Positions 54,364-64,000 of a stretch of 64,000 bases of DNA are shown here, piece by piece. The notes below the pieces were generated by a model. That model was not told the DNA's origin and ran no database searches. It was given only the letters and a program-made list of their open reading frames with translations. The translations under genes were made by a program, and so were the position numbers. Source of the stretch: Branchiostoma floridae. Its lineage: Eukaryota > Chordata > Leptocardii > Amphioxiformes > Branchiostomatidae. Every line of letters starts with the position of its first letter. Position 1 is the first letter of the stretch. The DNA lies in contig NC_049994.1 in NCBI RefSeq assembly GCF_000003815.2, positions 4,894,016-4,958,015 of the forward strand, given 5' to 3'.

Positions 54364-54911
54364 ACATCCAAATCCCTGATTTCTAATATAAGAAATGAAA
54401 TTCTTGTAACTCCTCAACCAAACATCATAGAAATATGAAACAAAAACCATTTTGATTGTCAGAAATGGCTCTATCATACGACATAAACATCAATATCCTA
54501 GAACAAAAGACAATTTTTGACCTGAACCCCCTAAATTACAATACTGCGTCACTGCGGGGTTCGTAGTTGACTCAGCTAATTTCAGAGATAGAGAACAAAT
54601 TTTCTTCCGCTTTGTGTATTTTGTTGTCTTTTGAGTCATACTTTTAGGTATTACGCAATATCTAAATTATCTAAATTGCAAAAATTAACAAAACAGTGCG
54701 GCAGTGAACAAACCCTGCAGTGCCGCACTGGTGCCCCAAGTGCAGTGAGAGTCCACCTTTACTCATGGAGGTAAAAATCATCGCAAACCAGGACTCCCCC
54801 TCACATTCTTGTGCCTTCTTGAGTTAATCCCTACAGGTGGAGGGGGCAGTGGGAAGCATTGTGTAGGGGTGTAAACAGGGTGTCACCTTCACAACGTGGG
54901 CTGAGTCAGCT
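54364..54911. other. Unassigned sequence
   Basis: No gene recognised. GTGCGGCAGTG and CAGTGCCGCACTGG near 54695-54732 form a small inverted pair. Confidence 0.35.
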
Positions 54912-55560
54912 GGCAATGGCATTGATCTGTCACCTCTCATTCCTGTATGTGTGTGCGAACCTCCCAGGTGTCCACTATTCAACATACTATTGGGATTGTG
55001 TAAACTGTTATTCAAGAGTTATCCTTAAATCTCATAATGAGGATGCTTTCATGTTAAGGGTTGGGTGGGCGATAGAGTACTGTAAATGTATGTAAATGTC
55101 AGCGCAATGCAGCGCCAATTTACAGCTGCAATGCCGTAAATTTTGAAATAAAACTTGTCAAATGCTTTTTCTAAGTGTATGTGGATTGGATTTCGTGGTA
55201 AGGAGAAAATACAGTATTCGCCATTATTTAAGTTTGGCAATGGCATTGATCTGTCACCTCTCATTCCTGTATGTGTGTGCGAACCTCCCAGGTGTCCACT
55301 ATACAACATAATATTGGGATTGTGTAAACTGTTATTCAAGAGTTATCCTTAAATCTTATAATGAGGATGCATTCATGAAGAGGGTTGGGTGGGCGGTAGA
55401 GAGTACTGTAGATCTATGTAAATGTTGGCGCAATTCAGGCAATTTACAGCAGAAATGGCATGCATCTCTGAAATAAAACTTGTCAACTTGTCAAATGCTT
55501 AAAGGATACAGGAGAATTCTGAATCAGTAAGTACTGGCTTAGTAACGGTTGTCAAATGCT
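54912..55560 (+). repeat. Tandem duplication, about 324 bp, two copies
   Basis: GGCAATGGCATTGATCTGTC starts copies at 54912 and 55236; both run through GAACCTCCCAGGTGTCCACT, GTTATTCAAGAGTTATCC, GGTTGGGTGGGCG and AATAAAACTTGTCAAATGC. About 90 percent alike. A third partial segment (GTCAAATGCTTTTTCTAAGT) follows at 55549. MITE pieces are included in the unit. Confidence 0.85.
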
Positions 55561-55574
55561 TTTTCTAAGTCTGT

Positions 55575-55750
55575 GTGGATTTGATTTCACAGGAAAGGAA
55601 AAAATGGAGTATTTGCAATTGTTTTTTAAATTTGCAGTGAACTTGAAACAAGGGGGAGGGGCAGAAGACAGAACAAGCCGTTTCATAAAGGTGAATGACC
55701 TTGAAAACTGCCAACATAAACCAAAGGGAAAATTTCAACATTTACAGTAT
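55575..55750. mobile_element. MITE fragment, right part
   Basis: AAATTTGCAGTGAACTTGAA, AGGGGCAGAAGACAGAACAAG, CATAAACCAAAGGG and TTTCAACATTTACAGTA are the right part of the diverged CTGTAAATGC group. Confidence 0.5.
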
Positions 55751-56310
55751 CTACCTTTTTCTTTTTACAGTATTTTACAGTGCAACTTTTCAATCGGATG
55801 TCGTAAGGCAGAGCTTTTGGATCTTCTGGTACTTTTGGAATGATGAGAGGATATACCCCAAAGCCAAGGGGCCACCCACACCCTATACATGTATAATGCC
55901 ATGGTCATGGTTACAGACAAAATTGACATTGTACCCACACACGGTCAACAACACTGCCCCACCCCGTAAACAATAACGTTTGCACGATCCCTGCTAAACA
56001 TTTGTACAGACACCAGAGAAGACCCTGCCTTGTTTGTAAACTATCCATTAGCTGGGTACAGAGTTAACATACTTCTCTAAATCCCCATCTTTGGTAATGA
56101 TGACAGTTAGGGAGCACGTTTTCAAACGCCTCTGCACCAAACATGGGTACTGTTAGAGTTGGTGTCATCTTTGAAACACAATCTTGACTAGCATACCTTT
56201 CAAAGACGAAAGAATGTCCCATTTCAAAGTTTCAGTTTGTTTGTGCTAAGTTGTGGAGCCTAGTGGTAAATAGGCCAGAAGGTTTTCTTCCTGTACATTT
56301 TTACAGGAAT
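55751..56310. other. Unassigned sequence
   Basis: No gene or repeat recognised. Confidence 0.4.
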
Positions 56311-56517
56311 GGGTTGCTACCCTTTTCCCTTTATCATGCTCGAGACACCTCGTCGAACGCAGGACTTCCATTTTTCATTCCTTTCTTAAGACAGGTGCGG
56401 CCCAGACCAAGATGTGCCCAACCCAGACCTGAACCAGGATCTCCCAGTTACAAACTAATTAGAACCAGGAGGTCAACTATGAGGCTGCTACCAGTTGCGC
56501 TACAGGGACATCCCTAT
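56311..56517 (-). mobile_element. tRNA-derived SINE, minus strand
   Basis: On the minus strand GATGTCCCTGTAGCGCAACT and GGTAGCAGCCTCATAG form the A-box region (about 56485-56515), and GATCCTGGTTCAGGTCTGGG forms the B-box region (about 56426-56445). The body ends AACCCATTCCTGTAA. Same family as 63355-63573 and 2655-2870. The plus-strand frame across it is a shadow. Confidence 0.75.
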
Positions 56518-56836
56518 GAAAAGTCTAAAGTTTCTTCCTATTTTCTAACTATTTATAGATATCAGTTCAACATCAAAGTTCTTGCCAACTGTGACCCTTC
56601 TCCTGAACCCTTTAATGATATAGACTGCTTGGCATTACTAGAATACCAGATCAACTGATGGTATCTTGATAGTTTCGCATAGCAACAGCCAAACATAACA
56701 ACATACAGCTTAAATCCACAGTATGGTTTCTGTTGGTGCTCTATTCTAATACTGGACATGAAGTCAACAATTCTCTAACATGTAGAACTTGGGTAGCTTT
56801 GAGTTGTTGTACAAGGATTTCTTGTTAACTCTAGCC
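56518..56836. other. Unassigned sequence
   Basis: No gene or repeat recognised between the SINE and the following duplication. Confidence 0.35.
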
Positions 56837-57030
56837 AAGTTAATCCCAAAGAAACAACTTTATTTCCAATCGTTTGAGTTGACTTTTTACTACCTTGAGG
56901 ATAAAAAGATTTGAAAATGTCAGAGACTTGACCTAAATTAATTCCCAAAGAAGCAACTTTACTTCCAATCATCTCAATGTTTGCGATGACTTTTTACTAT
57001 CTTGATGATAAAAAGATTTGGAAATGTCAT
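56837..57030 (+). repeat. Tandem duplication, about 98 bp, two copies
   Basis: AATCCCAAAGAAACAACTTT and TTCCCAAAGAAGCAACTTT start the copies; both continue TTCCAATC, GACTTTTTACTA.CTTGA, GATAAAAAGATTTG and AAATGTCA. Confidence 0.8.
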
Positions 57031-57239
57031 ACAACAAAACACCCCGCCCGTACACATGTGGTATAAACTTTGGAATGTAAGAACTAGCCAAGAGGTCATG
57101 GATATAATCTCCTTATCTGAACTACTTAACACAAGTATAACTGTACAATGTTTGCCTTCCAAACTGACAAATGCTATCAAGACTTGGTGTTAAAATAAAT
57201 CATAAAAAAGGCCGCTGATCTGAAAGTATAAGCTGGCTT

Positions 57240-57445
57240 AAACTGAGTACTATAGATTCAGTTATTATCACGGGAATTTGCGGTATAATGGAAAAGGGGG
57301 AGTTCGCTGTGTTCACGGTTGATATACGTTCATAATTCTGAAGTACAGTAGCAATACATTAGAAATGCATATTCTTGGTGTAATAACTTCTTGAACACAG
57401 CGAAAGCCACAAAAATAAAATCACAACGAAAATTTGAAGATGGTA
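57240..57445. mobile_element. MITE-like remnant
   Basis: GGGAATTTGCGGTATAATGG, GAGTTCGCTGTGTTCACGG, AAAATAAAATCACAACG and AAAATTTGAAGATGG suggest a decayed member of the diverged CTGTAAATGC group; ends are not clear. Confidence 0.4.
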
Positions 57446-57758
57446 TTCCTAAAAAAAAAAAACTACGGACACATTTTTCCCATTAGTGCAATTAAACGGA
57501 AACTGGTGCCCGTGATAATTTGCAACTTCTCCAATGATATCACTTTGACTTTGAACTGGGCAGGTCCCCAGACAAAACTAACCATGTTTTCAGGTCTAAC
57601 TCAAGGCTACTCCCACAATATTGTCTCATCCTCCAGACCAAAAATCTGTCGGCTTCAAACTCCAGGGAACTTGACCTTGTCGGGAACTTGAGATAAATGC
57701 CCTTTAAGCACCTTGTCAGCCTTAAAGGCAATAATAAAGCCTTCAAGTGTTTCGTGTA
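57446..57758. other. Unassigned sequence
   Basis: No gene or repeat recognised. Confidence 0.35.
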
Positions 57759-57892
57759 CTGTAAATGTATTTAAGTTCGTGGGGATTTCATTTCATGTAA
57801 GCGGGAAAATTGAGTTTTTGCAGTGGTTTTAAGTTCGCGGTAGCGCCATAGACTGTAGCCAAAAATCATTATGAAAGAAATGTTCACGGTGG

Positions 57893-59213
57893 TTTTGAGT
57901 CAGGGCTCCAGACTAACTTTTTGACCTAGGAGCATGGCGCTCCTAACTCCTAAAACTTAGGAGCGCCAGCAAAAAGTTAGGAGCACCACTATGAAAGGTT
58001 GGGAGCACAAGCAAACGTCTGAAGCCATACAAAATATTACTCCAATAATCAATGTTTTTGACTAGAGGTGGGTATGGCTTAAAGAATTAATTAGGGGTGT
58101 TATATATTATATATAGTTACAGTAACCAAACAAGAAACAAGAGAATACATGAGATCACTTTCAAGTAATATAACACTGATTCCTTACAATATATGATTTT
58201 TATAATGTTTCATAAGTTAATACACACAATCAGGAAGAGTAAATTAACCTTACTGCTAAAGGTGAAACTTGACTGTTACATATACAACAACAACAAACTA
58301 AAGAAGTCTACAAGAAAATCTGCAAGCCAACAGAGGAGAAAGTGTAGCCAGGACTGTCAGGTACATTTTGTATTTCTTTTGTATCTCTTCTACTTTGTTA
58401 AGAACATAGCTGAAAATAGATGCACTGGAAAATTAGAGGTTTACTTCTAGCCTGTAACATCAGTGTTAACTTATATAAAAAAAAATCTGTGTACAAACAA
58501 TTCATATTTTCAGTTGAAAAAATGTAGCAGAAAAGATGTGTTCGAAGGGCAAATCAATCGAACTTTTCCCAACAAACGACATCTATTTATCAGTCTTTTG
58601 AAAATAAAGACTGCAACAAAAGTAATATCTGAAGGAACCGTGAAAAAATCGCGACCTCCGTTCAACATTTTCTACGACTTCAGTGCCGACACAGCCCCCC
58701 TCCCCAGTTTGTCATCGTCGCATTAGCTGTTAATTTTCCCGCATTCCACCGACAAACAAGCAAAAAAACCCTCCAAAAGAATCCTGTACATGTACTTATC
58801 ACCAAGGACTTTAGGCATTCGATGAGTTTTCGTCAAAGTTACACGCTTTTGAAGCGTTCCTGCGTGATTTTTCCCGCGATCACAGCGGGGATATCAGATA
58901 TTCCACCAATAATGGCGGCCGGGCGAGCTACGTCACGCCGAAATGGCCAATGGGGTGCGACTCTCGCGATTCGCGAGATGTGAGTTACTGCGAGACTTGC
59001 GCGAGACTTGAGTTAGAATCAAAATGGCGGCTCGGTGAAGGCCGAAATCGGCGAATTTTGAACTTTGAGCGAAGTTTTCGGGGGAAAATAAGGGCGTTGC
59101 TCATTTTTTTTATTGGCGCGCCGTGCGACCATCGTTTAAAAAATAGGCGCATTATTAAAATTACGGGCGCATTGCGACCAAATCTAGTCGCAGTCACGAG
59201 CCCTGTTTTGAGT
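57893..59213 (-). mobile_element. hAT-like element, 1305 bp, perfect 8-bp TSD
   Basis: TSD TTTTGAGT is exact at 57893-57900 and 59206-59213. The element (57901-59205) starts CAGGGCTCCAGACTAAC and ends GTCACGAGCCCTG. The left end has seven or so AGGAGC/GCTCCT motifs in 57930-58010. The right third is CpG-rich and promoter-like. The interior, including an 85-codon frame at 58193-58450, shows no recognisable transposase, so it is non-autonomous or a solo derivative. Confidence 0.93.
58860..59110 (-). promoter_or_regulatory. CpG-rich promoter-like region inside the hAT-like element
   Basis: On the minus strand this reads as a promoter-type island: GCCGCCATTTTGA and GGCCGCCATTATTGG (YY1-like ATGGCGGC in inverse, twice), CCAAT-type strings (CCCCATTGGCC, TATTGGTGG), GGCGTGACGTAGC (CRE-like) and CTCGCGAATCGCGAGAG. 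It lies about 95-345 bp inside the right TIR, where the promoter of an autonomous transposase would be. Motifs are seen; activity is inference. Confidence 0.5.
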
Positions 59214-59466
59214 TCGCGGTTTGCCATTGCGACAACCACAAAAATAAAACCACTGCGAACATTTCTGCATTTACATTTACAGTATTACTTGTACATCTAC
59301 AGTCAAATCTGTCATCGAATACATCGTACATGCAAATTTACATTACACTTCTAGAGTTAAATGTTAACTCCTGCAATCTCAAGATGTGTTTAACAAACAA
59401 ATCATAACCATTAGGCATTACATTGTTCAACATTCTCCATCACTATAGCCTGGGTACAATCCTAGT

Positions 59467-59686
59467 TACTGTAAATACCTTTATTATATGGGGATTTAAT
59501 TTCGTGGTAGAGATAAAATAAAGTGTTCCTATGATTTCTATTTTGTGGCTAAAACAAGGAGATAGGCAGATAAAAGAACTCAAACAGAACAAGCATTCTT
59601 GCGATGGTTTTAAGTTTGACAGCAAATAGGTTATGTCAAACTTCTGAGGAAGATTAAACCACTGCAAAATTTTCAACATGTACAGT
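59467..59686 (+). mobile_element. Decayed CTGTAAATGC-type MITE
   Basis: CTGTAAATACCTTTATTATA, GGGGATTTAATTTCGTGGTA, GATGGTTTTAAGTTTGAC and ATTAAACCACTGC..CATGTACAGTA. Confidence 0.7.
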
Positions 59687-59722
59687 ATTTTACCAAAAGG
59701 CATTCAGTTAATTTTGACTCTT

Positions 59723-59806
59723 GTTTGACACTAGCCTGGATACCAGACCCCAGCCCGATCTCAAAAGATATCGGGTTGGGGTCTGATATCCGGGCTAGCT
59801 TGACAC
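59723..59806. mobile_element. 66-bp TAGCCTGG palindrome, 9-bp TSD
   Basis: Element 59732-59797 is an almost perfect palindrome: TAGCCTGGATACCAGACCCC..AGCCCGATCTC, then the inverse ending CCGGGCTA. Flanks GTTTGACAC (59723-59731) and GCTTGACAC (59798-59806) agree at 8 of 9. It is the smallest member of the TAGCCTGG family. Confidence 0.85.
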
Positions 59807-60000
59807 TAACCCCTATACTGATCTACAGAGGCCCAGACTGGGGACACCAACACTGTCAGAGACTCAGACCCTGAGCTAGTGTGTACAGATTCCCATTACC
59901 AACCTGCTGACATAAGTCCTGTTATGGTTCCAACAACATAGCTGGGATTCTGCAGAGGGTCTAGAACAACAAATCTACCACCAACAGCAGTGTGGAAATA

Positions 60001-60209
60001 CTGTAAATGCATTAAAGTTTGCGGAGATTTAATTTCGTGGTTGCAGGAAAATGGAGTATTCGCAGTGATTTTAAGTTTGTGGTAGCACCATGCACTGTAG
60101 TCTCTTACTGCCATGGAAAAATATTTGTGATTGTTTGAAGTTTGCGGTGAAGCAACAACTGTGAAAACCCACAAACATTAAACCACTGCGAATATTTTTG
60201 CATTTACAG
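60001..60209 (+). mobile_element. TTCGCGGTGG palindromic MITE, diverged
   Basis: TA-CTGTAAATGC to CATTTACAG-TA, 209 bp, with AGCACCATGCACTGTAGTCT intact in the centre and many CpGs lost. Confidence 0.88.
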
Positions 60210-61124
60210 TACAAGAGGCCATGCAACTGTCAGGGGAAACCCTAAGGGGAGGGGGGTGGAGCAAACAAAGCAAACATGTGTATTACAGGCTTTGTCATGA
60301 TAATTGCCCTGATAATGGACAATAATGACACACCACAAATGACATGTCCCCCCTATACTGTAGATAGACAAAAGTTAATGAATATAATCACATGTAAATG
60401 TAGTACTGTACACCTATGCCCAAGATATTTTCATTATACTTCTGTCCTGAGTCCATTTCTGACCAATGTAATTGTAGAAAAAAGGAGACTGTATCAATTA
60501 CACATAGAAATGTGTAATTTACACTATGTCAATATGCCATTCTGTTAATATTCCCATAAAGTAACACTGCTTCTCCTAGAAAAGATAAATCTTCTATTGT
60601 TGCCATACATTGTACTGCCATGTTCAACTGTTGTGAAATGAGGACCATTCATTCAACCATTCAATGAATCTACATATTAGGAAGAATGACACATTGTTTT
60701 TAAGTCTTTGTTGAGAAGAGGGTACCTTTTAAACGTGTACATTGACAGACACACAAAAAGAAACGACTTCACAACTGTAAACATAACATGAGCTTGGTCT
60801 GCGTAGGTAGACAGGACGCCAATGGGGTGAGGTCATATATTTCTGGATATGGACAGTAACAAGTGTTTTTACCAGGGGGGGTTCAGTTGGTAGAATGTTA
60901 TCCTGTCAGTAAGTCCCACAGTTGATTGGAGAGCTCAGAGGAAATGGTGTGGCAACCCTGGTTACACTACCAGAAACAAGGACAAGTAAAAATGTTTTCT
61001 GTGTAAATATAGGCTAGACACAATCACTCCACATGTGGTGTACCCTCCCAATGCTGACCTCAAGAAAGCTACAGGGGAAGGTGCTTTGCATGCACCCTTT
61101 TGTACAAGACAAAATGTAGCTTAC
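60210..61124. other. Unassigned; tRNA-like head at about 60876
   Basis: GGGGTTCAGTTGGTAGAATG at 60878-60897 looks like the 5' part of a tRNA-type SINE, but no B-box follows. No other feature is supported; frame 60276-60548 has no domain. Confidence 0.3.
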
Positions 61125-61192
61125 CTGAATTTGCACACTTCTTGAACTTGAAGTTCTTGTAGCACTAACTTGTAGAAAGTCACGTACAAGCC
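61125..61192 (-). CDS. Candidate exon, minus strand
   Basis: Acceptor CATATTTTGTTTTACAG|GG has a good pyrimidine tract and CAG|GTAAGC is a good donor, giving 68 bp. Two of three frames are open: VTFYKLVLQELQVQEVCKF or RDFLQVSATRTSSSRSVQIQ. A minus-strand ATG at about 61360 lies upstream without a convincing donor. The protein is not recognised. Confidence 0.3.
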
Positions 61193-61797
61193 CTGTAAAA
61201 CAAAATATGCAAGTATGTCACAAACAAAGTAGGGCACAAAGAAATACACCAAGTGACTAAATCGCGCACCACCTTGAAAAATGCTTTACAAACTACAAAG
61301 GAAAAGAAAAACACTGTTTTGGAGCACCTAAAATGTTTACGAGAAACACGGAAGGCCATACTTCAAAGTGCGGCCGATTTGTGAACGCACTTTACCGTCG
61401 GAATAGTTTGAAAACATATCAAACTCCAGAACAGAAGCACTTCAACATCGCGTAGCACTTTAGTGAGCCATTCTGAAGAAAAATACCCACTAGTGTCATG
61501 AAACAAACTTGAAAGATGGACGTATGTACCCTTTCCTACGGATATACCCATAAGAACGTGGAAATGTGTCTAGCCAAACACTGCTTACTCCATTGGCCTC
61601 TTACTCAGTGAAGTCAAATAGTGGGCATTCCGACTGCCAGGCATAGGGGACCCTACCATCTTATCTGTCTGAACATCTGACCAATAGAGGAAAGCTGGGC
61701 CCCAGGTCTCTTATCTATAGTGGCTGATGTCTATCTCATGGGAAACCAACATACATCTTCTACTCTTTAAACTTGGCACCGTAGTACTGGAAGAATA
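61193..61797. other. Unassigned unique sequence
   Basis: Unique with a few CpGs near 61340-61460 (AAGTGCGGCCGATTTG). A minus-strand frame 61363-61551 has no recognised domain. It could hold a first exon of the same unknown transcript as 61125-61192, but no donor supports this. Confidence 0.25.
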
Positions 61798-62277
61798 CTT
61801 GTGGTTAGGGGTGGGCACCGGTACGTACCGGTACAAAACCGTTTTTTTCTTATTGGACCGGTCTGGAAAAACTGGACCTGAAAAAAAATTCAGTGCACCG
61901 GATATTGAACCTATTGGACAATGAACAGATTATATGATCAGGCATTCACACCGTATAATCACACGTTTCGGGGCTTAACAGTCAAGGCAAATAACAAAAG
62001 CAAAGTAGAGTGGAGTCTATTCTACCAAGTTTTACAGTCAATCGTGTAGACTCTGAGGCAGTTAGCCTAGTAGGATTTCAAAATGCCAGTGGGAGTTGAA
62101 TACTCCACAAAACAGATTTCTTGTTGCAAATTGGACCATTGTTTCGAGTATCATCCATTCACAAGCTTTCACATACTGAATCAGGTTCAGGTCCGGACCT
62201 AATCCTTTGGACACCTAATCCTCTGGACCTGAACCGGACCTGAATTTTCTGTACTGGTACCCACCCCTAAATGTGGT
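61798..62277 (+). mobile_element. hAT-like MITE, TAGGGGTGGG family
   Basis: Element 61806-62269 (464 bp) starts TAGGGGTGGGCACCGG and ends GGTACCCACCCCTA. Flanks CTTGTGGT and AATGTGGT agree at 6 of 8, an aged TSD. Body as in 22803-23241, with a small duplication CCTAATCCTTTGGA/CCTAATCCTCTGGA near the right end. Confidence 0.87.
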
Positions 62278-63139
62278 ACATTCCTCTTTCACTATGGTAC
62301 TGTTGCTCTATCTTGATGAAGAAATGATACCAGTATCTTGTTGTGTGTAATTTGTTTCAACCTCCTTGGTTTATAATGGCTTGTTTGTTTGTTGGTTTGT
62401 TTATCATGAATCTTCATTATTGAAACACTAATATTCCTGAAATCCAGTTCTTGATTAAGAATTCAATTCATCATACCCTGATAACAAAACAATACAAAAC
62501 ATACAACATATCAGTATGATAGATCGGAACTGCAGTCATAGTAAGACGTAGGGAACGTCAGGTTTTGTATTACTAAATATATTCGGGATCTATAGTCATT
62601 ATTACAACAAAGTTGATCAAGCAATGAAAATCTTTCAATGCCGTTACTAATAAGAATGTCTGGTACAGTACTGGCACTTAAATCCCACTGACTGGTCCCA
62701 TAACATTGTCAATCTTGGTCAAAAGACATATGTATGCAAATTTTTTTCTGGATATGAAGCAACTCTCTCATTGGTCCAAACGGTAATTGCCATGGTGTCA
62801 TTGGCTGAAGTGCTAATCATAATTGACAGTCAACAAATGGTCCATTCCCATGTAGTTCCTTCACAATCTGAGACAGGTAGACTTTAGAGTGACATCATTG
62901 GAAATTAGCCAATATTGGAGGAAATACTAGAAGTTGCACTTGAACCAAAATAATGGAAGATCTTCTTTGTCCCTTTGCCAATGTGTGATGGGCGTTATCA
63001 GATGAGTGTACCGTTAGCAGTTGAACTAGACCTGTTTTGGGTAACATGCAGTATTCAAATACCGTCACGTTTCTCAATGTGATATCAACACTTGACTATT
63101 CGTTTAATTCGTTTGTTCAGACCTTCGTAGGGCCTAGTG
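62278..63139. other. Unassigned sequence
   Basis: No gene or repeat recognised. Confidence 0.4.
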
Positions 63140-63200
63140 GCACACAGATCAGCAAGTTTTCTTGCTGTTTCAGTAGCAGTGTATATTATCATAGCGAGAG
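63140..63200. repeat. Repeat shared with 2656-2705
   Basis: CAGCAAGTTTTCTTGCTG, a perfect 7-bp-arm hairpin, followed by TTTCAGTAGCAGTGTATA, matches 2661-2705. In both places it lies within a few hundred bases of a SINE on the minus strand, but the spacing differs. Confidence 0.55.
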
Positions 63201-63257
63201 GAAGTCAATGTCCTAGAATAGATTAGACGCACATCTGCATATATAGATGTGTATGAT

Positions 63258-63353
63258 TGTTTCCATTGCTACATACATGTGATCATTACCGTGTGACCTG
63301 TACTTAGCCCAGTAGGGCAAAAATGTGCAATAAAGGTCTTCATTCATTCATTA
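63258..63353 (+). mobile_element. LINE 3' end
   Basis: GCCCAGTAGGGC (a hairpin), AAAAATGTGCAATAAAGG and a CATT-repeat tail (CTTCATTCATTCATTATT) match the layout of the LINE tail at 13671 on the minus strand. It is typical of CR1/L2-like LINE ends (from memory). The 5' limit is not clear. Confidence 0.5.
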
Positions 63354-63354
63354 T

Positions 63355-63573
63355 TACAGGAAGGGGTTGCTAGCCATTCCCTTTTAACATGTTTGAGGCA
63401 CCTCCTCAAACACAGGGCCCCTATTCTACATCCTTTCCAAAAGGCAAGTGCAGCCCTAACCAAGATGCCCAACCCAGGATGGAACCCGGGATCTCCCAGT
63501 TACCACCTACATGAAATTGGAACCGAGATCTCAACTGTGAAGCTGCTACCAGTTAAGCTACAGGGACATCCCC
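63355..63573 (-). mobile_element. tRNA-derived SINE, minus strand
   Basis: On the minus strand: GATGTCCCTGTAGCTTAACT and GGTAGCAGCTTCACAG (A-box region, about 63540-63570), and GATCCCGGGTTCCATCC (B-box, about 63477-63493). The body reads GGGCATCTTGGTTAGGGCTG and the end GGCTAGCAACCCCTTCC. It abuts the LINE tail, so one inserted beside the other. Confidence 0.78.
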
Positions 63574-64000
63574 CCAACACTTGACTATAAATGAGAATTT
63601 ATCTTTGACATCTATTATGACAAATGTGCAACTGGCAAAGAATAAAAATACGTGTGGCCCTGCTCTACAATGAATACAAGAGTCAAGCTTGTACTTGAAT
63701 ATGATGAATGTATGCTCACCAAAAACATGTATATTTCCCCTATATTACTGACAGTTCCAAACAGAATGTAGGATTGCAAAAGGATCAGGGAATACAGAAT
63801 AAATGCCCAAATGGCTTATTTATCAATTACCCTTCAGATTGAAAAATCTATACTATGAATATTTCATAGCAATCTTTATGATAAATGAGTGTTTGACTTC
63901 GGGTTTTGGGGACTCAGCAAGCTAAATATAATTAACATACATGGTAGCAGCACTAGAACAACCATTCAAAATGCTCCCTGTAGCGTTTTTGTTATTTTGC
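63574..64000. other. Unassigned sequence
   Basis: No gene or repeat recognised to the end of the window. Confidence 0.4.

Larger units (their letters stand above)
57759..59282 (+). mobile_element. TTCGCGGTGG palindromic MITE split by a hAT-like element
   Basis: The left half (57759-57900) ends GGTGGTTTTGAGT and the right half (59206-59282) begins TTTTGAGTTCGCGG and ends CATTTACAG. Removing 57901-59205 and one TTTTGAGT restores a family copy. The MITE is therefore older than the hAT-like insertion. Confidence 0.92.

Noticed and set aside
56251-56658. 135-codon plus-strand frame
   Set aside because: It reads across the antisense strand of a SINE; a similar frame appears in the SINE at 63355-63573.

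Overview
The window looks like non-coding, repeat-dense DNA from an invertebrate chordate, most likely amphioxus (Branchiostoma). The main pointer is a roughly 200-bp palindromic MITE (TIR CTGTAAATGCA, body rich in TTCGCGGTGG and TTTAAGTTCGCGG), which I recall as very abundant in Branchiostoma assemblies. It occurs here as about 13 recognisable copies plus about a dozen decayed relatives. The species call is recognition from memory, not a search. No intact protein-coding gene is visible. The longest open frames are about 130 codons and resemble no family I know, apart from decayed transposon fragments. At most a few short exon-like islands with splice signals can be proposed, mostly on the minus strand (near 9.15, 13.3, 37.6 and 61.1 kb). 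The window is therefore probably intronic or intergenic. Two runs of N (100 and 270 bases) sit in the most palindromic part, at 30.9-32.0 kb.

Layout. 0-6.6 kb: mostly unique AT-rich DNA, a tRNA-derived SINE, a short tandem duplication, two CpG-rich unique patches and a short retroposed insert with a 13-bp target-site duplication (TSD). 6.9-8.5 kb: a hAT-like element carrying a nested GC-rich foldback element. 8.7-9.0 kb: a SINE with perfect TSD. 9.3-10.6 kb: a higher-order satellite. 11-17.1 kb: MITEs, a local duplication whose two copies took different insertions, a pogo-like TIR element and two Harbinger-like MITEs. 17.7-28.5 kb: tandem repeats, more MITEs and hAT derivatives, a Penelope-like retroelement remnant, and unique stretches that look like conserved non-coding elements. 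29.4-31.6 kb: duplications, then a large inverted repeat around an assembly gap. 32.7-40 kb: nested hAT-like elements and a 135-bp tandem array. 42.7-45.5 kb: a 9-bp-TSD palindromic element, a patch with two RFX X-box-like sites, a dimeric satellite and a 5-bp-TSD element. 46.3-48.1 kb: a TIR-bounded block with nested MITEs. 50-60 kb: a Harbinger-like element with a decayed Myb/trihelix frame, further hAT-like elements, and a 1.3-kb hAT-like element inside a MITE that holds CpG-rich promoter-like DNA. 61-64 kb: hAT-like and SINE copies and a LINE 3' end.

Nothing here forms an operon or pathway. The biology is the history of element insertion. Exact TSDs and paralogous empty sites allow many boundaries to be placed to the base and several insertions to be ordered in time. 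The most unusual observations are three related CAGGG-ended elements with the same layout but different subterminal motifs and TSD lengths; the palindromic block at 30.3-31.3 kb; the GC-rich foldback element at 7.3-8.4 kb; and promoter-like DNA inside a hAT-like transposon.
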